From Sphagnum magellanicum (lineage: Eukaryota > Streptophyta > Sphagnopsida > Sphagnales > Sphagnaceae), in the NCBI GenBank assembly GCA_021904315.1, contig CM038919.1, positions 20,563,666 to 20,627,665 on the forward strand: DNA of 64,000 nucleotides. The letters are read 5' to 3'. Numbering within the stretch: the first letter of the stretch is position 1; each line of letters begins with the position of its first letter. Shown here in pieces: positions 48,295 through 61,183 of the stretch. The notes under the pieces were generated by a model, which saw only the letters and a program-made list of their open reading frames with translations, was not told the origin of the DNA and searched no databases. Made by a program: the position numbers and the translations under genes.

Positions 48295-48631
48295 AAGCTT
48301 TTTTTAAATGACAACTATATGCACTTTGAGCTTGACCATGGGCATTAGGGTAGTTGTGGTGTTTATTTCTTATAAAATTATATAAAGGCTTGAATGCTTT
48401 GTTGTGGCTTGGAATTTTGTTCACAAGATTGATGTGATTAAAAATGTATTTGCATTTTGGTCCATGGTAATAAAACTCAAATGTTTTATTCATTGTTTTA
48501 TCATTGCATTTTAGTATCAATTGTGTTTTTATATAGTAAAAATAATTGAAGGCCAAATGGTAATGCATGCGAATAATATATTCTTTAATTGGGTTATCAA
48601 TCAACCATTACTCAAACAAAGCAACTTTAAA

Positions 48632-49502
48632 TTATTCTCCTTCAACCTTTGCAATCTCTCCTTCTTTAATTATTGGCAATCTATCCCCAAATCCTTGGAG
48701 ATTGTTTTGAGGAGCTTTTACATTTGGAAGATTCAATTTAGGTGCACCCCATTTGAAACAATAATTGTGAAGAACACAACAAGCAACAATAACTATTGTA
48801 GCTATAACAACCGTCAAATTAAAATGTTTCAATATGCGCCACTTGTTTTTCAAAGATCCAAAAACATTTTTGATGACCACTCTCCTTGAGTTCATAATAG
48901 AGTCATATTTCTATTTATCCACATTTACGAGTCTTCCAATTTTTTGTAAGTATGATCGAATTGGGTACGTTACATCACTAATGATATAAGGTGTACATCT
49001 CACACCTCCAACAACCACCACTAGCTCTTGTAAAATCTCATGATTCCTAAGCTATCTATAAACACTAACATCTTGAATTGCCCACTCTCATGGAATCCAC
49101 CAAGTTGGCTAGCACAGACATTCCAAATTTTTTTGTTTACATTGCAAATTGCTTGCATCACAATGCTATGAAAATCACTAGCCACAAGTGTCACTCTTTT
49201 GAGAGGGAAAAATGCTAATGGTATGTGAGTACCATCTATGGCCCCACAAATATTAAGCAAGTCTATAAGATCATGGAAATTATCTATAATTTTTGTAGAT
49301 AATCACTAGATGGAATACTAATATACTTGCTAAACAACTTGTTTTTATCACATAGGGCATCACAGACTATGTCCTCATATTTCCTTACAATTGATGCTTT
49401 CACATTGAACTGATTGGCCATGTGTGCGGCACTACTTCCATGAGCCAACCTATAAATCACAATGGCTACGATTTTTCTTATTTTTACTTGTGGGGAGAAC
49501 AA
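48632..49502 (-). pseudogene. PIF/Harbinger transposase remnant
   Basis: The minus strand reads an N-terminal helix region (VKIRKIVAIVIYRLAHGSSA, then HMANQFNVKASIVRKYED), then CGAIDGTHIPLAFFP (first catalytic Asp), MQAICNVNKKIWNVCAS, a PYIISDVTYPIRSYLQK block near 48960 (second Asp), and finally NSRRVVIKNVFGSLKNKWRI. In active DDE_Tnp_4 enzymes the last block has VERAFG with the catalytic Glu; here the position is not Glu. The pieces lie in different frames and are separated by stops. The copy is similar to the one at 10.1-11.0 kb but in opposite orientation. Terminal repeats were not located. Confidence 0.82.
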
Positions 49503-52500
49503 GGTTCACACATTGGGATTGAAGAAACAGTGTCAATTCTTTGACTAAATTATAAAAGTTTCAAAATTCATTTTATAATAACCCATGAACTTCCTAGGCC
49601 TCATTTCAAGGGTTGTATGCCATATTGTACTCTTCACAAAATCCCATCAGACATGTTGCTTAGGTTCTTTCCAACACAATTGAGATGAAGATCTTTTCCA
49701 ACGCAAAATTGCATTTACAAATGGCTACCTTGTTGAAGGATCACTGTTAAGAACAAAATTACACTTGTTATTTGAACAGTGCACAATTGCCCAATGTCAC
49801 AAAAGGTAGCATTCAAATTAATAGAACCCTTTTGACTATAGTGGGATCCATTGTGAAAATGAATTTTGAAGAAATTAAAAATCTAAAATCTAAATTGAAA
49901 TTTGAAGTTGAAAACTTGGATTGAAAACTAAATTTAAGGTTGAAAACTAAAAACTAAAAAAAGTATGAAAACTAAGAAAAAATACAAGAAAAAATGAACT
50001 AAGAACTAAGTAAGAGAGATTATGAAGACTATGAAAACATATGGGAAAAAGTAAACTTAAAACACAAAGCTAAACAATGAAAACTTGGAGCAAGTATGAA
50101 AAATATGAAAAAGTTTGGAATCTTTGGAAAGAAGAAGAGTTTGGAATCTTTGTAACTTGAGAATGAGGACACTGTGTTCTCTGTACACTGTGTTCTCTGG
50201 AAAGGCCATGGTGTATTTTTTTGGTGAAAAGTTGTCAGCTACCAATAAGCCCAAGGCCATTTATTGGCATTTGTGTGTTTGTTGGCAGATGTTTCACCAC
50301 TTGTTTGCATTTTTGGTTGGGGCACACCACTCCATATTCACCAAAAGTGGCTAATCATTTTGTGTCATGTGCCCAAGTTCATCAAGTAAATGTTGTTTTG
50401 TTTGATTGTATTACATTTTTAGGAACTTGCATTCTTCATGGAAGAAAGAGAAACATCAGTGCCTAGTTTGTGGTTTTTAGTGGTGAGCTTGCAAGCTTAT
50501 CATCTTTGTTTTCTTACTACTATTCATGGTGGATTGAGGACTTGTGGCACTGATTGGTTTGGGAGATTTTGTGATAACAAGAAATGTGTGAAGCACTGAC
50601 TATAATGAGTGGAATTTTGCTCAAGGCCAACCATCTTTTGGTGTTTGGAGGAAAGCTAAGTATTTCAAGTCAATTTGTTTCTTTGTGATTGTTTTCAAGT
50701 TGTAGTTTGCATTTCAGATACACTGATAAGCAGAATGCTTATAGTGTAAACTCTGATCTTCGAATTTCAGTTGCATTGGAGAGTTAGGGTTCTAGTTATT
50801 AGAATGGGCTTTTGGTGAAGCTGATACAGAATTAAGGGGGTTCTTGAGCAATCCTGAAATTCAAGAATAACGATGCTTGAGATATATATATTTCTAAGAA
50901 GCTAGTTCTGTGGTGGGATGGGAGTGAGTACAGTTGTGAACACTCTAAGATAAGAAATTGCCATAAGAATTGCAGTTAGTCTTCATCTGCAGTTAGTCTT
51001 GATCTTGATATTTTACAGATGTGGGAAATCATACATTTGTCACATTTGTCAGATAAGAAACTGGGCTGAGATTCTAATCTTGTGCAAGCTTCTGGGTTGG
51101 TGAAAGCATTTTGAGATGAAACAATGTCATTAAAAGGTTATGTTCATGTTCGATGAGAGTAAATCTGGAGAATTCTGATTCACCTAAGCCCTTAGCATCA
51201 TAGAGTGTCATTGTTTGAGTATCTGGTTCTCAATTACTTCGGGAATGCGCCTCTCCTCAAGCATTGGCCTGCACTTAATGTGCTTTGTAGGTTGGCCCTG
51301 AATATGTGTGTAAAATGTCTGAGTACACAAGAGGGAATACACTGTTTTTGTTAACACTGGATGAAATTCATAAAAGCCCAATGGTGAGTTATTTGCAAAG
51401 CACCTCAAACTGGGGGTGCTGGGAAATGGGAAGCCAGGATGAAAACAGTGCAAAAGAGAAAATACAAGGGACCAAACTAGTTTTCTCGCCAAAGGTGGTC
51501 CTGGTACGAGTTTCATCCCCAGTTTTGGATTTGCATTACCCATGCCTTGATTGATTGCTGCTCATACTCTTCATAAAATGAAAGCCTTGTCACAATAAGA
51601 TCCTGCAAATCTTCTGAACTGATACCCAATTTCATGAAATGATACTCAATTTTTGCTCATTTTACGACTACACTCAAATTGGGGATGAAACAAGGGTTCA
51701 AGGGTCAAACTAACGTCCAAAGCTGGGATGACTTTATTAACAACTCTATTAAATAGATGCAATCTGAACCAAGTATATTAAGGACAAAACTGAGACTCTT
51801 TTGTTTTCAAATTTTAGCTTGTTTCAAAGAAGAGCATGAGTCTTTTCAGGATTATTCTAATGTATTTAGTTAATTTTGAATTTTCTATAAACTCAAAATT
51901 AAGCAATTTTGATCATTTGAAAGTTGAAAATTTGAGTTCAGAATTGATTTGCAATTCAACAAGCTTTCAATTTTATTAGATGTAAAAATAAATATTATTG
52001 ATATTTTGTTTTATTAGATAATCCAACAAATAGATGTTAACAATGTTTTGTCTCAAATTCAAAACAAAAAAACTTAATCCCAACTACCAAGTTTTTAAAT
52101 TTTAATTAATTAACAGTTTAATTCAGAATTAATTAAATCTCTTAAATTTGACTTCAACACCATTGACTAAACAAATCTGAGTTCACACAAGCTTTCAATT
52201 TTAAGTAATGAATTTTATGACAGCAAGTGTCATTTTAGATTTACTAGTGTGGCCAAGTGTTACCAGGTCCTCAACTGAATTTTCCTTCCAAAACCTGTTT
52301 TTTTGGAATTTATTTGAATTTTCTAGCGGCAGAAATCACTTTAAAATCAATATCTCCCACATTCTGAATCCAAATCTTACCAAATAAATTCCAATAAATC
52401 CTGCTCATCGAGATCTTTCCAACAACGCCAAAGCCACATTCCAATTCCTCTGAGATTTTCACCTACGATTTTATTTTATTTTATTTTCAGTGAAGAAATC

Positions 52501-55110
52501 ATTCAATATTCAAGAACTTTTGCACCACAAGTCCAAACGCTATGAAACCAAGCCGATGCACCCCTACTCATCGAGAGCTTTCCAAAGAGACCAAGAACGC
52601 GATCTGAAGCATCCCGGTTTGGTGGATCTCATGGGTACAAAACAAAACAAAACAAACTACCTTCCTTCATAGATAGATGGTTTACTGACCCCAGTTGCAT
52701 AATTGAAGTCTCTTATCAGAATGCTTGTACACAACCTTTTATGGAGAATGGAAAAAAGAAATTTGATAACAACTGCATCAAGTAATTTATGAGTCTGCAA
52801 TCAAGCAGCTAACAAGTTTACACATTTGAAAGGTATCTACAGAGTCTCCACTTCCACATGACACCATGTATCTCAATTTCAGCAAGGAAGCTCTGAACCA
52901 ATTTTTAGATGAACATGTGGTTTGGAGTTCCAAACTTGCCAAACTTGTTCAAACCATTTGCACTGATTGAAGAAGGAACCTTCACAACCCATTAGAATTT
53001 TCATACTGGGTAACTCTGTGTGGAGTCAAGAAAACTTCTTATCTTAAGTACTTCATCCGGGCTTTTTATTTGCTGTGGTACCTGGAGAGTTGCAGGCATA
53101 GTTTCCGCAAATTGGAGATTCAAGAAGGAATTAAATAATGAAAAAAAATCCGGAAGACTATGTACCAATCAGTGGGACTGTAGACAAAAAAACCAGAGGG
53201 TAGGGTTAGGATTGTTGCATTGTTGAAGGCAAATAGCTTTTATGTCTTTTTTCTGGAATCTTTGAGGGGTGTTGATGAGTCAAGGACTTTGGAAAATTTT
53301 CTCTATGATGATTTTGATAATGATATGTATGGATATTATGATATGGCAATGTTTTTGGCACAAGTGACATGTTACAACCAAGGCAACTTTGCTGGAGTGA
53401 AGGTTTATCTGCATGATATGGAGGTGGTGGAAGGTGTATCAGGATTCAAGAGTTATAAATGAAGCAATCACAAAAACGAGAGGAGTGGGAGATTGGATCA
53501 GCTCAGTGATTTGAAGATGGAGTATGTACCTAAGTGGGAGGTAAAGAATTCATGAGATAATTTCATTTTGAGAGCTTGTACTGGAGCTCCAGCAGAATCA
53601 AATGTGGCACCCAGGTGCAAGAAATGACAAGAGCTACTATTTGCAGGGTGGTGGGCAGCTTGAATCATGCCTTAAGAGAAAAATTAAAAGCATTCCATAA
53701 CTCCCATCTTGACATTTAGATTAGCCACATGCTATGAAAATGTCCATATTCTTGCGACCCAATTGAAATAGTTCATGTGGTGCAAGGAAATTCAATCTTA
53801 CAAATCATGAAAAAAAGAGGCAATTCCACTATGACCCAAAACCCTCAACCTTCTTGCAAAGAAGAGAGTCTAGATGAATATAAATTATGCTACCTTTGGC
53901 TAACATAAATTTATAGAAATTTTTCAAGGGATCAGTCTGCTGCAGCAGAGGTTGATTGACTGCCCCAGAAAAACTATTTTCTTAATAAGAAAACACTAGA
54001 TCTATTGATTGATCCATCGGCAGCACATGCAGGAGCTTTATGCAAAGTCTAAGCTTCAATGGAAATCCAACTTGAGAGGCACTAGGAAATTTGGCACCAT
54101 GGTGAGATTCAGGCTAGTTCACAGCTCCGAATTCTGACTGAGTTGTGATTTTTATATTAGTGTTTCAAATTTCAAATTCCGACTGAGTTGTGATTTTTAT
54201 ATTAGTGTTTCAAATTTCAAATTCCCAAGCTCATGATATTCTTGCATAATGCAGATCATCTGTGCAGTGTTTCGAAAGCAGTTAACACTCACAAGATGAT
54301 GAGTACACTCCATGAGATGGAAATCATCAAATGTTACTATGGAGTTGCTAATTAAGAAACACACAAATAAAATTCAAGACTCAAATGCAATGGCCGCATC
54401 AACCTCTTCAAGAAAGCAAACTAGTACACAGATCTGAATCCTTGATTTAAGACTCATATACTAGAGCACAAAGTAGCAAATAGCATTTGTGAACAACAAA
54501 AGTTCCAAAACCTTCAAAAAATTAAAGATGATCAGTGACAAAAAGAGTAATTTTGTCATCAAATTTGTAGCTATGACTAATTTGTATGAACATTGAACAG
54601 GAGGACTCTGGAGACACTCTCTCCTTATTTGGAATTTTTTCTTTAACAAAGGACATGCTTTAAATAGATCTCAAGCTCCTAATGAGATCTGGAAATGCAA
54701 GGTGATCACTTGATTGAGCAAAGTCTCAAGAGTTTGCTGCCAGCCTTCTGGGTACTCAAACTAGAACCAAAAATTGCTAGAAAACATTGTACACATATTG
54801 TACAGAAAGTAATTTCATGTTTCTGAGTTGAATCAAAATCAGAGAAACAGAATCCTACATGCAGTAGTACAACACACCTGCAAATTCATCCAATTTCTGA
54901 GGGAAGAAATAAATAGCAGCAGTTACAAAAAGTTGAATGGACAATCCCAGAAGGCTCCAGCTGGGTGGATTGTCGGCTGCACACTTGCTATGTTTGCTGC
55001 AGGAATCTAAGCTAAAAGTTATGTATCACATTAAGATTTCAACTCTGTTATTGAAGAATTTTCTACAGTGGCAGGGAGAATTGATCTGAAGATTGAGATA
55101 CAGTTATTGA
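49503..55110. other. Intergenic; scattered open frames, no gene recognised
   Basis: I examined the open frames at 51208-51543 (minus), 52490-52672 (plus, after a TTTTCAG acceptor-like site) and 53220-53462 (plus, acidic, with ESRTLENFLYDDFDNDMYG). None matches a family I know or joins convincingly to others. The last two could be stray exons of a plant gene or its relic. A perfect 45-bp tandem duplication is listed separately. Confidence 0.4.
54136..54225. repeat. Perfect 45-bp tandem duplication
   Basis: Positions 54136-54180 and 54181-54225 are identical (starting GACTGAGTTGTGATTTTT). Identity of the copies implies a recent slip or repair event. Confidence 0.95.
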
Positions 55111-56020
55111 TCAATCAATGCCGAAGAGGTTCCTCAGACGGTGGTGGCGGTGGTGGCGGGGATGATGGGAAGAGTTTCTGCTCCTATAACCCTCATCATA
55201 TCCATCAGAGTAGTAGCCGCTGCCGTTATACTCGTCAGCCAAGTTATGCCTCTCGTGACGCTCGTAAAGGCCATAAGCAGAAGCTGCAGCTGCCACTGCT
55301 TCAGCTTCATGCTTGTGCCGCCGCTCGCGCTCTAGTCGATTCTCCAGCCTCTCGATTTCAGCCTCCGCCTGCATGATCATCAATCGACATAATTGGGTGA
55401 ATCTCATAAGATAAGCCTCGAATTGAAGAAACCAGCTCTATTATTAGTTAGAATTAAACTAGTTGCAGGTTCGGATCAAAATATGCGAGTGAGACTAGGA
55501 TTGAAGCAAAGAGAAAGAATTAGCTTACAGCTCCATCGGCGACCGCTCCAGTTGCTACATACGGAGCTGTGAAATCCGGCCTCCCATAGCCTGCCCGGTA
55601 GTCTGTCGAATCCACGATGCGAGAGTCACGCGCCCCTAATCCCAAGTCAGAACTCTGCACTGCTGCTGCAGGTTCCAGTAGCTGCCCCTCGTCGTAAACT
55701 ACTGGCGGGATGAGCGGTGCCCCAGGTCGCACATACTGCACTGGGGGTCGCGCCCCATACCCAGGAGCTCCATAGAATGCATCATCTCTTCCATACACAT
55801 AATCAGAACGCCGCGGGACGTAATATGGCCGGCGCGCATCGCTGATCGACTCGTATGCAGCAGCTCCTGGACGTAGCCCAGAGTATACTCCAGGCTCGAC
55901 CACATAGTCATCTCCTAATCTCTCTCTATCGTAGTAATATCCACCTGCTGCTGGGTACCTAGCCGGAGGATAGTATTCACTCCCCTGGACATACTCTGAA
56001 GATCTGTAGGGGTACTGCAT
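55111..56020 (-). CDS. Tyr/Gly/Pro-rich protein with short coiled coil and His-rich tail, two exons
   Basis: Exons 56020-55529 and 55368-55111 join in phase to 249 residues. The donor reads GCT/GTAAGC and the acceptor ATGCAG/GC. Residues 1-130 are rich in Tyr, Pro, Gly, Arg and Ala in a low-complexity pattern (YYPPARYPAAGGYYYDRERL; RPYYVPRRSDYVYGRDDAFY) and look disordered. A short Ala- and acid-rich linker follows. Exon 2 starts with a charged helix (AEAEIERLENRLERERRHKH), then more Tyr/Gly, and ends in a His/Arg cluster (HHPRHHRHHRLRNLFGID). There is no signal peptide or membrane segment. Such tyrosine-rich, arginine-rich sequences can phase-separate or bind RNA, but that is inference. I do not recognise the family. 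The gene is clearly more GC-rich than its flanks. Telo-box motifs lie about 700 bp upstream. Confidence 0.78.
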
Positions 56021-57294
56021 ATTGGCAGTTGCAGATGTAGTACTAGTGAGCAGGCGCTGCTGAACTCGACAATTAGCTCTAGATCAAAACCCGAAACTAA
56101 CAAATGGAACACAGCTGCAACTGCGCTCGCGCGCGAGAGCCTGAACTCGATTTCTAGACCTGAATTATAGACAAGATCGAAGTTATAATGCTGCTGAATA
56201 TGCAGTCTAAGATCACTTGAACTCACTAATTGCTTGAATGGGTGTTGGAGCAACTGATCTGCAGCTTAATACACGATGCAGATGCTGATCAGCATGAACA
56301 GATCTTTTATACCAGAATAATATAACTCTACACTAGAAGAGATGCTTCTGGATTTCCTTTGGATTTTCTTTCAAATTTCAAATTGAAGGAAAGCTTGCGA
56401 AGGATCTATGCAAGTTGCCAAATTGCAGCATGAGCGGTAACAACAGCACTAGTGCAACAACAGTAGACTTAATTACTAAATTCAAGGCCTGATCTTGACT
56501 CGACCCCAGCATGCAGCAACTGCTGCCGGCAGATATGATCTGTAATTGGAAGCTCAGACGGATGCTTCTCTAAAGCTACAGCTGCTTGCAGATTAAACTA
56601 GACTAAAATTATTAAACTTCCTGCAGCTTTCTTGCCTCGCGTCATGACCCATTTATGGCATTCCTTCCTTTTTTTTGGTTTGGAAAGATTAGTAGGCGAC
56701 GTACACATGGGTTTAGGGTTTCGGGTTTAGAATTGCGTTTTCTTTTTGGGTCTGGAAAGCTTACTTTAGGGTTTAGGGTTTGGATTTGCTTGCAGTAGCC
56801 GGAACTCCGTAGCAGGAGACGTATAACACAAGCTCATGATCTCAATGCTCATCCCGTTAGAAATTGTGCAGCCAGGTGGCCACCAGTTTGCAATTCTTTT
56901 TGGATTGGGATGCACGCCAAGAGCGCCGGCCGGATAGACTACTTAAATTACGCGGGGCCTACAGTTTGCTGCAGCACTAATTTTGCGTACTGACGCTCGC
57001 GGTCCCCACTAATTCTGCAACGTGCCGGCGTCAAAATTATGCTGCTTACGCTAATGTAATTTAGTTGACCACGCGCATTATCCACTCCCGAGTCCCACCA
57101 TCGCCAGATTTTACCTACAGCCCTCATCGTCGTCGTCTTCGTGGTCGTCTTCCACGGTCGCTTTCTTGGCGGGATTCCCTTTTTTTCCTTTTTCTGTCGA
57201 GAAAATTTCGCAACGCTTGGTGCTCTCGACGACGACGCGTGATCAGTGCACGTGCGTACGCGGCAAGGATGATTAGCGTGTGAACAAGCAAGCG
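56021..57294. other. Upstream region of the Tyr-rich gene; no further gene
   Basis: Promoter and leader space with telomere-like motifs. An open frame at 57065-57283 (plus) is Arg/Ser-rich and low complexity, with no family. Confidence 0.45.
56710..56782. promoter_or_regulatory. Telo-box-like motifs (TTTAGGG)
   Basis: GGGTTTAGGGTTT at 56710 and TTTAGGGTTTAGGGTTT at 56765-56782 lie 690-760 bp upstream of the Tyr-rich gene. In plants such telo-boxes occur in promoters of growth and ribosome-related genes. They could equally be interstitial telomere remnants. Confidence 0.45.
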
Positions 57295-57880
57295 TCGATG
57301 GATGAACCCAAAATTATCATCCATCGGCAGCCTGTTCTGGCTCAGTTTGTGGGTGGACCTATCCAGGCCATCTATTGGAAGCCCTGTTCTGACTCAGTTG
57401 TGGATGAACCTAGCCGGGCCATCCATTGGAACACCCATTCAACGGATCTGTTTGTGGATGAACCAACTCAAGCCATTCATTGGAAGCCCCGTTCTGACTC
57501 AGTTGTGGATGAACCTAGCCGGGCCATCCATTCGAAGCCCTGATCTGGCTCTATTTGTGGATGAACCTACCCGGGCCATTCTATTGAAGCTTTGTTCTGA
57601 CTCAGTTGTGGATGAACCTAACCATCAATTAGAAGGCCTGATTATGACTTAGTTATTAATGAACCCCACCACATCCATTGTCCACTCGTGTTATGACTCA
57701 GTAGTTGTGGATGAACCCTACCACATCCATTGTCCACGTGTGTTACAACTCAGTAGCTGTGGATGAACGTAACGGCATCCATTGTACTGAAAGCCTGTTA
57801 CAACTCAGAGGTGGTGGATGAACCTAATAACCCCATCCATTGGAAACCCTGTGTATGACTCAGGTGTGGATCTAACCCCA
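57295..57880. repeat. Tandem array, about 52-bp unit, about eleven copies
   Basis: The core CTCAGTTGTGGATGAACCTA recurs at intervals of 48-55 bp, followed by CATCCATTGGAAGCCCTG. Copies become more diverged from left to right. The first five units are about 51 bp, so the frame stays open through them as a repeated VDEPSRAIHWKPRSDSV-like peptide. No evidence of translation is seen. A single inverted unit lies at 60466-60530. Confidence 0.92.
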
Positions 57881-60465
57881 ACTGAACTGCGTTGGCATTG
57901 GGTTTCACCCTGGTGACCTATCTTTAACTTCAAGATAGGTGTCCTATGGGTTGGTTAGGATAATAGGTGGTTACTATGTAAGTAGATGCATATAAATCAT
58001 TCATACATAGGTTAAGGGTTAGGCCTTGGGTGAATCAGCACCCAAACTGGTACCATGGTAAAAATCCACAATTTTTTTGGGTTGCTTCCACCCATTATAT
58101 TTATCCTATCCACAGACTAAATGAGGACCTCTTTTATGTTAATTATTAACTCGGAAAGGCCTACTCAAGCGGGTGAAGGTATTAATTAGTGTGAGTGCTC
58201 GTTTACCATAGCCAGTCAAGTTAGTGGGTTGTTAGCAATGGTTATTTTTGGAAAGATATCGCCAACTTACCCTAAAATTTTAGGGCTGGCCACTTATACT
58301 CTGATCAAGGGTTTAGGGTTGCATGAGCCCTTAGGTTCATGATATTTGGTGCAAACAAGGTTTTTGTGCTTGAGGTATTTTCATCAAGTTCTTTAGACAT
58401 TCAACAATCCATGTTTATGTTCATCGTGAAATTCAATGCTTTGAATGTCATGACTAAACCTACAAATTTGAATCTTTTCACACTATTTTAGCACTCTTTC
58501 AACTAACAAAAGTGTTTTCTTAGAGATTGCCATGGTTCAAGTCCTTGGAAGCATGGAAGATGAGCACTTCTTTAAGTTTTTGGCATTTTGCAAATCCAAG
58601 TTGCATATTCGAATTAGTAACAACTTGGGTTTAATGATTAGAATGTTCTTTTAAAAGTTTTTCACCCTTCACAATTTTCCATATGCAAATGTATATGAGT
58701 AGTGGTGTGAAGAACGTCCTTAGTATGGTGTGGAAGCTTAATTTGTTTAAGGCTCTCAAAATCTATGCAATTTTTTGATGCAAAAAATGAAATATCTTTT
58801 CCTTGGGTTTTAACATCTAGTGTTTTTTTTAAAAAAATTGTGTGTAAGTGAATCCTAATGAATACCACTTTTAATTTATGATTTCCCTTTCTACAATTTA
58901 CAAGCTTTAATATATTTTGTGAGATTGCATTTGTGATTATAATGTGACTTGTATGTGTTGTTTTCACTTAACATTTGTCTTGTAAAACACTTGTGCTAAA
59001 TAGATAATGTGGAAAGTTTAATCCTTTCACAAGTCATAACTGATTATTCATGTAAGTTTGTGGTTTTGGTTTTATGTATGAACATTATGCAATTGTATGT
59101 TTTGTTGCGTTGTTTTGTGATTCATGCATGGTCCTTGTTCAAGGTTGAATCTTGAAATATATGTTCATTTCTAAGTGTTCCTTTGGATTCTAGAGTCAAA
59201 GTTTCTACTTTTCAAAATATAAATAGCTTAAATTTCTCATATTATGTTTTCATAGTAGTCAAAAATCTACCAAGACTTTAACCTTGGTGGTCAAAATTAA
59301 TCACCTTGGAAACAAAATTAGTCTAAATTAACCTCCTTTCCCTTTTTTTTTTAAATCACCAAAAACTTACAACGAATTCTCTTAGCTAGTTGGATTGCAA
59401 AATCATTCCAACCAATAAACAACTCAACATCACAAGTGTTCAAATAGGAGCCAAACATGAAATTTTCAAAAAAAACAATTGGTTGATAGTTGTAAATTAA
59501 AAGGTTGTGAAAAAAACAGCATTTGAGCTAAGGACATGTTAGTCAATTAGATAATTGAAACCCAAATGGGAAAGTGTTTCTTGTCCATGGAAAGGCTACA
59601 AGCAAAGGTAAATTGATGAGTGTATTGGGGAATGAATGTTGAAGAACAAAATCATTGTGTGGGATTAATTTGTATGGATGTTACTTTGTTGGGAGAATGA
59701 TAATTTGGACGTTTTTGTTGGGAATTATTTTCTATAGTTAAAGTGGCAATCATCCATAGGAATCTTTCGAAAAAGTGACAATCATTTCTTGGAAAATTTA
59801 GCCAAATATGGCTATAAACCCAACATGAAGCACAAATCTTTAATCATTGTTCTATATTTTTGGTTACACATTTAAAACCAAATATCAAAATCTAACTATT
59901 TTTATTCTTTTTACCCTCACTTCTAGTGATTGAACTTTCAAAAAACATTTCATTTTTGATATTTTGAGGTTTTCTTTCACCAGTAAAAAAAAGGCTGACA
60001 TAGCCAAAAGACAAGATTGACATAATCTTAATGCTCAATTCATTAACACTTCTTATGCAAAATAATAACAACAATAATTTCATTTAATATTGTTTGTGCT
60101 CTTTCTAACAGCAATTCCTAGATGTGTTATATGTATTTTCTGTTGTTATGGAGTTTCTGAAAAGTGAAGATTATGTTTGACATATATAGAAGCATCCAAG
60201 GGCAACATCATTGCAGATGTAAGATTTCATTATAGTTCTTTCCCTTTGGCTTGTTCAACGTTTAATCTTTTAAAGTTCAAATTTACAAACCAATTTTGAT
60301 GTTTCATTTATATTTGTGCATATCTTTGTTTTTGTTTGTTTAGTTTTCCTAGGCATAATTTTTTCATCAGAATTATGGAAGTCATTGTGACTTCATAGGG
60401 TTAGGCAATAATAAAACGATGATAAAAGAAAATGTTTTACTTTTATTTCGAGATGAGGGTCTTGG
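57881..60465. other. Spacer between satellite array and inverted unit; no gene
   Basis: No coding block was recognised. It includes a small hairpin at about 57915-57942 (ACCTATCTT and AAGATAGGT arms) and the second copy of the dispersed repeat. Confidence 0.45.
59750..60110. repeat. Dispersed repeat, copy 2 (sister of 41985-42430)
   Basis: Shares TTTAGCCAAATATGGCTA, a TTAATCAT block, CTCACTTCT and AAAAAAAGGCTG with the copy near 42 kb, in the same order and orientation. Confidence 0.5.
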
Positions 60466-60530
60466 TAACTCAACTCAGTTGTAGTTCATCCACAACTGAG
60501 TCATAACAGGTTTCAAATGGATGTTACACT
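60466..60530 (-). repeat. Lone inverted copy of the 52-bp satellite unit
   Basis: The reverse complement reads CATCCATTTGAAACCTGTT then ATGACTCAGTTGTGGATGAA. It is a single diverged unit of the array at 57.3-57.9 kb in the opposite orientation. Confidence 0.85.
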
Positions 60531-60611
60531 TTAGGGTGCAGAGTCACATATTCCCTCAAAGGATTCTCTAGGAGTCATTTATGTTTCAGTGTAAGGTACC
60601 CACTTGACGAG

Positions 60612-60686
60612 CAAGGCCTTCCCCAAATAAGGGCCTGGATGCGGCAGAGTGCAGAGTCAAGAGGCCCTTAATTTGAGAAGGCCCTC
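60612..60686. repeat. Imperfect inverted repeat (hairpin), arms about 25 bp
   Basis: Arms at 60612-60636 (containing AAGGCCTTCCCCAAATAAGG) and 60662-60686 are reverse complements with a few mismatches, around a loop of about 25 nt. Confidence 0.75.
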
Positions 60687-61183
60687 TCCAAGGGTGTTAC
60701 CCGGCATAAAGATCAGAATCCTATACTAAAGATTGGATCCAATGAATTGCATTAGATGTAGCATGGTTGACATGGTGGTGGCACGAAAGTAGAGAGATTA
60801 GTGGTGGACGGGTTAAAAGAGCCTGGAACCCATTTGGGAAGGTGCATATAAGGGATCTGTAGAAAAGAATCAGGAAGGTGGAAGGGAGGGATGTTGAATT
60901 TACCCATAATTCCTGGTGATTAAAGATGGAATTTCCAAGAAATTCTGCTTCGTCAAGCCCCAGCCCATTTAGTCTGAAATAACAAGCTGGACTTTACAAC
61001 TGTAAAAAATGAGTCTGGAACTTCAGAAACATGGGTGGACTCTAAAGCATAAGGTTTGACACAAGGTGACAGGTGACCAGAACTTCTTGGTCATATCTAT
61101 TATGTTCTAATTAGTAGTCAGTCACCCACCTTCTCCTTAGAAGGTAAGAAGAAGGTGAGCTACATTCTTACACATTAGAGAAA

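Noticed and set aside
53220-53462. Acidic open frame with ESRTLENFLYDDFDNDMYG
   Set aside because: It looks somewhat protein-like but has no family, no clear splice partner and stops on both sides. It is kept only as a note in the intergenic entry.
57280-57652. Open frames over the satellite array as a repeat protein
   Set aside because: Two frames are open for the same reason (unit length a multiple of three). There is no start context, splice partner or family.
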